Positions 57,944 to 64,000 of a DNA stretch of 64,000 nt are shown in pieces (position 1 is the stretch's first letter; each line of letters opens with the position of its first letter). The notes beneath the pieces are model-generated. The model did not search any database. It saw only the letters and a list, made by a program, of their open reading frames with translations, and was not told where the DNA came from. Location of the stretch: assembly GCA_035512775.1 (NCBI GenBank), contig DATKDI010000045.1, positions 15,416 to 79,415 on the forward strand. The letters are read 5' to 3'. Source of the stretch: JAJNBA01 sp035512775 (GTDB taxonomy: Bacteria > Actinomycetota > UBA4738 > HRBIN12). Made by a program: the position numbers and the translations under genes.

Positions 57944-60900
57944 TCACAGCATCCTCGACTGGAACGCGAACGCGGTCGCGTCGGCACGCGAGGACGCGCC
58001 GATCTTCGCGTACGTCGACGCGAGGCGACGAGCCACCTCGCCGGTGTCCACGCGCAGACGGTCGGCGATCTCCTCGTTGGAGAGTCCCTGGACCACGAGT
58101 TTGAGGAGCTGGCCGTCGTCTTCGCTCAGCCCATCGACCGATCCATCCTGCACGTTGCGCGTCAGCGGCTTGCCGGGATCCTCAGCGATGCTCGCGAGCG
58201 CGCTTCCGATCGGTCCACGGAACCACCGCGTCCGCACGCCTTCGTCGACGATCCGGTTCGCGATCACCGCGGCCTGGAGCCGCAGGAAGGAGAGGATCTC
58301 CATCCCTTCTTCGTCCGTGCCGGCCACCGTCAGCGCCGCGGCGACAGGCAGGAGCACGTCCAGGTCCAGGTCTTCGTGCTGCGCGGCGGTGAGGATATCT
58401 ACTGCGGATCGAGCTGCGTCCGCGGCGAGGTCGGGCAAGTCACGAGCGAGCGCGACCGTCGCGAGCGCCGCGTCGGCCCGCGCGCCCCAGGTGGCGTGCC
58501 CGGGCAGGAGCCCGAGCAGTTCCTTCGCCTCCGATGCCGCGCGTTCACCTCGAGCGAGCAAGTTCTCGTCCTTCTGGTCCCTCCCGAGGGTCGCCGACGC
58601 AAGGGCGAGCTCGGCGAGCACCTCGCAGCGGACAGCCGGGAGCGACTGTTCCGCGGCCATCTCCACCGCACGTTCGAAGTGCTCGCGCATCCCGTCGGCG
58701 TCTCCTCGGGCGGCGTGCAACAGGCCTCGCCAGAGTTCGAGCTGCCGGGCCCGCGAGGGTGTCGGGCTCTCCGCGGCAACGGTCCCCGCTCGGTCGAGCC
58801 ACGTCGTCGCCTCACCCGCATCGCCGAGCTCCAGAAGGGAAAGCGCGGTCCCACCCGCGGAGAGGAACTCGAGCTGTCGGTCGCCGATCGCGCGGGCTCG
58901 CTCGTACGCCTCAGCGCCGCGCGAGATCGCGAGATCGGGGATGACCTTCGCGCGCGCGAACACGTGCACCCCGTAGAGCATCTGCACCTCCGCGAAGGCG
59001 CGTTGACTCTCGCTGGTGAACGAGGAGAGCTGCGTCGCGAGCCGCCGGATCTCCTCGATGTGGCGGGCCGAGTCGGAACCGATGTGGATGTCGGGCGCCC
59101 AGCTCAGATACGCCATCGCGATGATCGAGGCCATCATGCCCTGCCGGTCGCCGAGCCCTTCATAGAGCGCGAGCGACCGGTGGAACCGCTCGCCTGCCGA
59201 TCGTACCCACGGTGCGATCGGCAGTTCCTCCACGAGGTCCTCGAGCGCCTCGCCGGCGGCGACCCGCTCCATCACCGGCACGTGCTCCCCCACCGCCACC
59301 CGTTCCACGAACCATCCGCGGATCCGACCCAGATCGATCACGCCCAGTTCGCGGGTGGACGCGGCGAGCATCGACGTGTCACCGAGCTCCTCCGCAAGCG
59401 CAGCCGCCCGCAGATACGTCTCCTCGGCGGCGTCGAGATCCACCTCGGCAGCCGAGGGCGAGAACCCCTCACCGATCCCTGCTTGGACGAGCGCCTGGCC
59501 GAGCTCCACGCAGGCGGCGAGCTCGGCCACCCGATCCTCTCGTTCGATCGCGAGCGTCCGTACACGGGCGGCGAGCTCCGCCGCGTCATCATCCTGCTGG
59601 GAGAGCCGCAGCGCGGCCGCGCGGCGGAGCGTGACATCGAGGTCCAGGTGGGGGTCGCCGAGCGCCTCCGCGAGAGCGGCCAGTTCCGCCAGTCCCTCCA
59701 GGCGATCCCCGGGGCGGCGCAGCATCGCCAGGGCGTCGTCGCGCGCAGTGAGCAGGCCGAGCCGCTCCTGGGGTGTGGCCGCCTGCGGCAGCGCGATCTC
59801 CACGACCCGCAGGACCTCCTCGGGTGCGTGCGCCGCCAGCGCAGCCGCCGCAGCCTCCGTCGAGAAGCGGACGCACACCTCCGCGTCACCGGCCGCGCGC
59901 GCGTGGTGAGCGAGAAGCGGGAGCGTCTCGGGTGCCGGCTCGCCGGTCATGAGGAGCTCGACGATGGCCCCATGGATCTCGCGCCGGCGAGCCGGCGCGA
60001 GCGTGTCGGCCGCGAACTCTCGGACCTGTTCGTGCGGGAAGGTGTAGTCCGCCGGCGCGTCCTCGGGCTGCTCCACGAGCAGCCCGGCCGCGACGGCGGG
60101 TGACATCAGGTCGCCGAGCGCCACCAAGTCGTCGTCCTGCTCTCCCTCCCCGCCGCGGACGCGCACCTCGCGGAGGTCTTTCAAGCTGAAATGGCGGCCG
60201 AGGAGCGCTGCTTCCGCGAGCGCCGTCTTCGTGGGAGCCGGCAGGTGCGCCGCCCGACGTTGGATCAACGTGCGCACAGCCGAGGGAGCCAGCCGCTCGG
60301 CGTTCCGCGCCAGCGTCCATGTGTCCGCGATCTGCTGCAGCATCCCGGCCTCGCGGTACGCCCGGCCGATCTCCTCCACGATGAAAGGGACACCCTCCGC
60401 CTGACCGTGGATCGTCGAGGCGGTCGCGGGCTCGACCTGCCCGCCGAGCACCTGGCGGAGAAATTCCGTCGTCTCGAGCACCGAGAACCGCGCGAGCTTC
60501 AGCCGCCGGATCACACGCATCCGTTCCATGTCGGCGAGCAGCGTGACCGCCTCGGTGAGGGTGGCGACCTCCTCGGGACGGATCGAGAACATCAGGAAGA
60601 TCGGGCTCGCACCCTCGGTTCGGATGACGTACCGGAGCAGTCGGAGGCTGTCCTCGTCGGCCCACTGCATGTCGTCGATCAGCAAGGCCAGCGGCCGTCC
60701 GGCCGTGAGCGCTCGTATCGCCATCGTCGCGAGGTCGAACGAGCGGAGGAGCCGCTGATCGGAGGACAACCCCGCGAAGGCCGGGTCGTCTCGACCGCCG
60801 AGCGCTTCGTTGGCTGATGCGATCGCCGCCTCCGAAGGGGTGCCAGCGACGGCCTCCGCCACCTCGGGAGCTCCGACGATCGATCGCGCCAGGAGGAAGG

Positions 60901-61171
60901 GGCCGCGCAACTCTTCGTCGGCGCCCACGGCCACCGTGAGGAAGCCTTTCGCGAGCGCGATCTCCCGAGCCGCCAACAGGAGGCGTGTCTTTCCGATCCC
61001 CGGCTCGCCCTCGACCGCGACAGCCGACAATCGCCCTCCCGCCGCGGTGGTGATGCCGTCCTCGATCGCCGCGAGCTCCGCGGGGCGACCCACGACGGCC
61101 CGGCCGGTCCTGTATTCGAGGAGGCCGAGCGGCGCGAACGCAGCCGCAGCGACGGGTGGAGCTGAGCTCAT
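57944..61171 (-). CDS. Large ATPase transcriptional regulator with LuxR-type HTH
   Basis: A 1075-residue LAL-type (large ATP-binding LuxR) regulator. Near the N-terminus are VVGRPAELAAIEDGITTAAG, Walker A VEGEPGIGKTRLLLAAREIA and Walker B PLALLIDDMQWADEDSLRLL. A long helical, TPR-like middle follows (EVLRVVEIALPQAATPQERL, AALAEALGDPHLDLDVTLRR, ELAACVELGQALVQAGIGEG). The last ~60 residues are a LuxR helix-turn-helix (LSEDDGQLLKLVVQGLSNEE, IADRLRVDTGEVARRLASTY, AKIGASSRADATAFAFQSRM). It lies 14 bases upstream of the ferredoxin-cyclase gene on the same strand, so both may belong to one operon. The inducer is unknown. Confidence 0.92.
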   Translation of the reverse strand: MSSAPPVAAAAFAPLGLLEYRTGRAVVGRPAELAAIEDGITTAAGGRLSAVAVEGEPGIGKTRLLLAAREIALAKGFLTVAVGADEELRGPFLLARSIVGAPEVAEAVAGTPSEAAIASANEALGGRDDPAFAGLSSDQRLLRSFDLATMAIRALTAGRPLALLIDDMQWADEDSLRLLRYVIRTEGASPIFLMFSIRPEEVATLTEAVTLLADMERMRVIRRLKLARFSVLETTEFLRQVLGGQVEPATASTIHGQAEGVPFIVEEIGRAYREAGMLQQIADTWTLARNAERLAPSAVRTLIQRRAAHLPAPTKTALAEAALLGRHFSLKDLREVRVRGGEGEQDDDLVALGDLMSPAVAAGLLVEQPEDAPADYTFPHEQVREFAADTLAPARRREIHGAIVELLMTGEPAPETLPLLAHHARAAGDAEVCVRFSTEAAAAALAAHAPEEVLRVVEIALPQAATPQERLGLLTARDDALAMLRRPGDRLEGLAELAALAEALGDPHLDLDVTLRRAAALRLSQQDDDAAELAARVRTLAIEREDRVAELAACVELGQALVQAGIGEGFSPSAAEVDLDAAEETYLRAAALAEELGDTSMLAASTRELGVIDLGRIRGWFVERVAVGEHVPVMERVAAGEALEDLVEELPIAPWVRSAGERFHRSLALYEGLGDRQGMMASIIAMAYLSWAPDIHIGSDSARHIEEIRRLATQLSSFTSESQRAFAEVQMLYGVHVFARAKVIPDLAISRGAEAYERARAIGDRQLEFLSAGGTALSLLELGDAGEATTWLDRAGTVAAESPTPSRARQLELWRGLLHAARGDADGMREHFERAVEMAAEQSLPAVRCEVLAELALASATLGRDQKDENLLARGERAASEAKELLGLLPGHATWGARADAALATVALARDLPDLAADAARSAVDILTAAQHEDLDLDVLLPVAAALTVAGTDEEGMEILSFLRLQAAVIANRIVDEGVRTRWFRGPIGSALASIAEDPGKPLTRNVQDGSVDGLSEDDGQLLKLVVQGLSNEEIADRLRVDTGEVARRLASTYAKIGASSRADATAFAFQSRML

Positions 61172-61351
61172 GAAGCGTCCTTTCGGAGAGGGGTCGGCTC
61201 CTCGATTATGCGGGTCGTGACCACCGCGTGTTATCGTGGAACTCCCGAGCGACTCCACATCCCCGCGTCGGGCAACCGACCGGTGGCATCGGCAGACCCT
61301 CCCGCCCTGCCCCACGGATCAGTAGTTTCACGACCTAGAGAGGCAGGCCGA

Positions 61352-61543
61352 GTGGAAGGGATCAGCCGCAAGGATCGAGTCTTCGGCCCACCGGAGCGCG
61401 GGAAGAAGGCGACCGACAGACCCGCTCGAGGCCGGATGTGCGAACAGGTGGGATGCCAGACCATCCTTTCCACGTACAACGCTTCTCCTGTGTGCTGGCT
61501 CCACGCACCGCCCGCGTACCGGCACGCGCTCAGCCGCGACTAG
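61352..61543 (+). CDS. Small Cys/His-rich protein
   Basis: A 63-residue protein. A basic start (VEGISRKDRVFGPPERGKK) leads to a compact motif MCEQVGCQTILSTYNASPVC followed by WLH, giving C-x4-C-x13-C-x2-H spacing that could bind zinc. I recall similar small proteins with the CxxxxC...LSxYN...CxxH pattern from actinobacterial genomes, where they follow tRNA or regulator genes, but cannot check this here. The GTG start follows AGAGAGGCAGG. It stands alone between the LuxR-type regulator and tRNA-Arg, in a ~400-base gap that otherwise shows nothing clear. Confidence 0.55.
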   Translation: MEGISRKDRVFGPPERGKKATDRPARGRMCEQVGCQTILSTYNASPVCWLHAPPAYRHALSRD

Positions 61544-61578
61544 GAAGCAACGCCACAACGATCTGACGTTTTCCGAAG

Positions 61579-61652
61579 CGCGCCCTGAGGGACTCGAACC
61601 CCCGACCTGCTGGTCCGTAGCCAGCCGCTCTGATCCACTGAGCTAAGGGCGC
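61579..61652 (-). tRNA. tRNA-Arg (ACG)
   Basis: A 74-base tRNA on the minus strand. Acceptor GCGCCCT pairs with AGGGCGC over 7 bases, discriminator G. The anticodon stem-loop GCTGG-CTACGGA-CCAGC gives anticodon ACG, read as ICG after deamination by TadA (encoded at 49879). The T-arm contains GGTTCGAGTCC. CCA is not encoded. Confidence 0.95.
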
Positions 61653-61661
61653 AGAAACGCA

Positions 61662-61667
61662 ATCCTA
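61662..61667 (-). promoter_or_regulatory. Possible -10 element of tRNA-Arg
   Basis: TAGGAT on the minus strand ends 9 bases before the tRNA 5' end. No convincing -35 was seen. Confidence 0.4.
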
Positions 61668-61775
61668 CACGGCGGCCTCCGCCCTTCCGTCATGAGGTCT
61701 CAGAGGGGTGCCTCGGCAGCCACAACGCGGCGACGCCGGGTTCATCGACACGGTCCGGGGGGCCCTGCGAGCGGG

Positions 61776-63650
61776 TCAGTCCTGAGCGAGCATCTCGTCG
61801 ACCGTCTCGAGGAAGAGCTGCACATTCACGGGCTTCGTGACGAACGAGCTCGCCCCCGCTTCCTCGAGACGCTTGAGCGTGTCCCTGTTCGCGTCGGCGC
61901 TGACGATCACGACCGGGATCGCGCTGGTCGCCTCGTCGGTCTTCAACCGCTCGAGGATCTCGTCGCCGGACATGCCCGGGAGGTGGAGGTCGAGGAGGAT
62001 CAGATCCGGTTGATGCAGGCGAGCGATCTCGATGCCGAGACTGCCCTGCATCGAGGACATCAGTCCGATCGAGGGTCGATACGCGAGGATCCCCTCGATC
62101 AGCTGCAGGTTGGCCAGGTTGTCTTCGATGTACAGGATCGTCCGGGACTCCGCCGTCTCTGCGAACGGTGAGGCGACCTTCGGAAGCTCATCCTGGACCT
62201 CTGCTGGCTCCGCGATCGCGAGCTCGATTCGGAACGTGCTCCCCTCGCCGGGGACGCTTTGCGCCGCGATCGAGCCGCCCATGGTCTCCACCAGATTCTT
62301 GGAGAGGGCGAGACCCAAGCCCGTCCCTTCGACGCCGCGGCGGTCGGCACCCAGCCGGGAGAAGGGAGTGAAGAGGTTGCCCATCTCCTCGGGCACGATC
62401 CCCACACCCGTGTCGGTGACGGTGATCCGGAAGCAATCATCTGCGGTCGGTTCGCCGGAGATCCGCACGTCACCACCGGCCCTATTGAACTTCACGGCGT
62501 TCGAGAGCAGATTCAAGAACACTTGCTTCAGTCGCTGGCGGTCGGCCAGCACGTAGATCTCGAAGTCGTCACGAGGCTCGATCAGCCTGACGCCGTCCTT
62601 GTCGGCGATGGGACGAACCAGCTGGAGCGCTTCGTCGAGGATCCGTCCGGCATGGACCGGTTCGAGCGAGAGCGTCATCCTGCCGGAAGCGATCGTCTCG
62701 ATGTCGAGGATCTCGTCGATGAGGTCGAGGAGATGCCCTCCCGCATCGAGGATCTGCAAGACCGACCGGCGTTGTCGTTGCGGCAGCGCCTCCATCTCCA
62801 AGAGCTGACCGAACCCGAGGATGGAGTTCAGCGGCGTCCGAAGCTCATGGCTGACGCGCGACAGGAAGTCGCTCTTGGCCTGGTTCGCGCGATCCGCCTC
62901 CTTCCTGGCGCGTCGGGTCTCCTCCTCCGCTTCCTTGCGGTCCGTGTTGTCTCTGATCGCGGCGAGCGCGACGGGACCCCGCTGGGTCTGGATCGAGCTG
63001 AGGCTGATCTCGGCCGGGAACTCCGATCCGTCTGCGCGCCGGCCCGAGAGCTCGAGGGGGCGCCCATCGGACGGGTCCGGGGCTCGCGGAGATCCGCGGT
63101 CCGATGACCGGGGTGAAGGCCCTTCACGTGGTCCGGTACCAACACCTCGATCGGCTCGCCCAGAAGGGCGTCCCGCTCGTAGCCGAAGACGGCCTCGGTC
63201 TGGGCGTTCGCCATGACGATGACACCGTCGCGGTTCACGCCGACCATGGCGTCCGGAGCCACGTCGAGCATCGCTTGGAACGTGCCCTCCGCCTTCAGAC
63301 GCTCGGTGATGTCCCTGATCGCCGCGAGCGCGACTTGTCCCTCCTCGGTCTCGATCGCGCTGAGAGTGATCTCGGCCGGGAACTCGGTCCCGTCGGCACG
63401 ACGGCCTGCGAGCTCCAGGTCCGCACCCATCGGGCGCGTCCCGGGCTCGAGGAAGTAGTCCTATCGATGCGTGGGGTGCACGTCTTTGACGCGCTCGGGA
63501 ACCAAGATCTCGATCCGCTTACCGAGCAGGTCCTCCCGGGTGTAGCCGAACACCGCCTCGGTCTGCACGTTCACCATGACGATGACGCCTTCGCTGTTCA
63601 CACCGACCATGGCGTCCGGAGCGGCATCGCCCGGAAGGTCGACTCGCCCG
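61776..63650 (-). pseudogene. Multi-PAS sensor histidine kinase/response regulator with stop and frameshift
   Basis: A hybrid kinase reading from the right. PAS unit 1 (DAMVGVNSEGVIVMVN, REDLLGKRIEILVPERVKDV) is cut by an in-frame TAG at 63461-63463. PAS unit 2 (DAMVGVNRDGVIVMANAQTE) runs to RTRPMGA, where one base is missing from the G run at 63056-63060. The next frame then gives LELSGRRADGSEFPAEIS, the H-box FLSRVSHELRTPLNSILGFG, the ATPase domain (VLADRQRLKQVFLNLLSNAV, VTDTGVGIVPEEM, GTGLGLALSKNLVETMGG) and a C-terminal receiver (DLILLDLHLPGMSGDEILER with phospho-acceptor Asp, then VTKPVN). No start is found upstream; an insertion sequence lies ~200 bases away. Confidence 0.8.
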
Positions 63651-63860
63651 TGGCCGACGACGTCAGCACCGAGTCCAACCCCCTTCGTGGGGACCGAAGG
63701 ACCCCGTCCCGGCCATTATCGTGGGCGAGGGTTGCATCGTAAAGGTCCCCGGGATGCTCGTGCACCCCAGATCACCTGCGGTGATCACAACCGAGACCCC
63801 TCGGCGTGTCTCGGATACGCAACCGACTTGACGTTCCCCGGCCCCTTGGCGGAGACGGGA

Positions 63861-64000
63861 GTGTGTGGTTTCAGGAGATAGTTCCGGTCTGTCTCGCGAC
63901 ATCGTACCGACCTCAGGTGAGGAGGGTGGACGATGTCGTTGGCGAGACTGGTGGTCACGGCGGTCAGGCTCGAGGGACGGACGAAGGCCGAGGTCTCCCG
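63861..64000 (+). mobile_element. Left end of an IS481-like insertion sequence (partial)
   Basis: The element is inferred from the transposase start at 63933 and the preceding TGTGTGGTTTCAGGAGATAG (63862-63881) continuing TTCCGG, which looks like an IS481-type terminal repeat. The right end is outside the window, so the inverted repeat and target duplication cannot be checked. Confidence 0.5.
63933..64000 (+). CDS. IS481-family transposase, N-terminal part
   Basis: The first 22 residues, MSLARLVVTAVRLEGRTKAE then VS, match the start of IS481-type DDE transposases, where this helix precedes a helix-turn-helix. The ATG follows GGAGGG at a 6-base gap. The gene runs off the right edge, so only the start can be seen and the identification rests on this short stretch. 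Confidence 0.6.
   Translation, partial: MSLARLVVTAVRLEGRTKAEVS

Noticed and set aside
58376..60103. A 575-codon plus-strand frame opposite the LuxR-type regulator
   Set aside because: Antisense shadow of a strongly supported ATPase regulator, with no motif and no ribosome binding site.

Overview
The window is a high-GC, densely coded chromosomal segment. It most resembles an uncultured member of the Actinomycetota: many GTG/TTG starts, translationally coupled ATGA/GTGA junctions, an IclR regulator divergent from leuCD, class III cyclase and large LuxR-type ATPase regulators, and an ECF sigma factor paired with a DUF4349-type membrane protein. Class or genus cannot be fixed from sequence reading alone. 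The signal recognition particle RNA beside dnaX is the large, Alu-containing type. No CRISPR array and no rRNA were seen.

Bases 1-35661 form an exopolysaccharide locus. A minus-strand block (444-2783) holds a VanZ-like protein, a Gfo/Idh/MocA dehydrogenase and the initiating sugar-phosphate transferase. A plus-strand operon (3566-14845) holds a Wzz-like protein fused to a degenerate GGDEF domain and a repetitive tail, a Wzx-type flippase, three sulfotransferase-family proteins, an O-antigen ligase/polymerase-type protein, two glycosyltransferases and a nucleotide-sugar 6-dehydrogenase. A minus-strand chain (14778-22131) encodes a glycosyltransferase, a parallel beta-helix protein, a polysaccharide deacetylase-like protein, two FemAB/CelD-type acyltransferases and a fourth sulfotransferase. 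It is followed by a large secreted beta-propeller/Ig-repeat protein (22237-25302). Then come an aminotransferase, a left-handed beta-helix acyltransferase and two more sulfotransferases (25491-29152). Next is a plus operon with a seventh sulfotransferase-like protein, a P-loop kinase, an aminoglycoside-phosphotransferase-fold protein and a glycosyltransferase (29449-33526). The block ends with a divergent APS-kinase-like protein and a nucleotidyltransferase/thymidylate-kinase-like fusion (33489-35661). Taken together I infer a Wzx/Wzy-like pathway making an acidic, N-acetylated and probably sulfated surface polysaccharide, with the APS-kinase-like protein a candidate for sulfate-donor supply.

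Bases 35865-63650 are mostly housekeeping. They include lysC and asd with a membrane protein between them, an S9 peptidase, an ECF sigma/DUF4349 pair, recR-dnaX-SRP RNA, a cupin, two GNAT genes (one frameshifted), a HAD phosphatase, two tRNA-Ser genes, a cyclic-nucleotide-binding protein, tadA, a zincin metallopeptidase, nicotinate phosphoribosyltransferase, leuD-leuC facing an IclR regulator over two operator-like repeats, an aldo/keto reductase, an MFS exporter, a ferredoxin-adenylate cyclase fusion, a 1075-residue ATPase/LuxR regulator, a small Cys/His protein and tRNA-Arg. The right edge holds a broken multi-PAS histidine kinase/response regulator and the start of an IS481-like insertion sequence.

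Several genes are visibly decayed: a deleted and frameshifted epimerase at the left edge, a fragment of a second propeller protein, an N-terminal scrap of a UDP-glucose dehydrogenase, a frameshifted GNAT gene and the nonsense- and frameshift-carrying kinase. The three frameshifts are single-base losses, two of them in short C/G runs, so sequencing or assembly error is an alternative to real decay.
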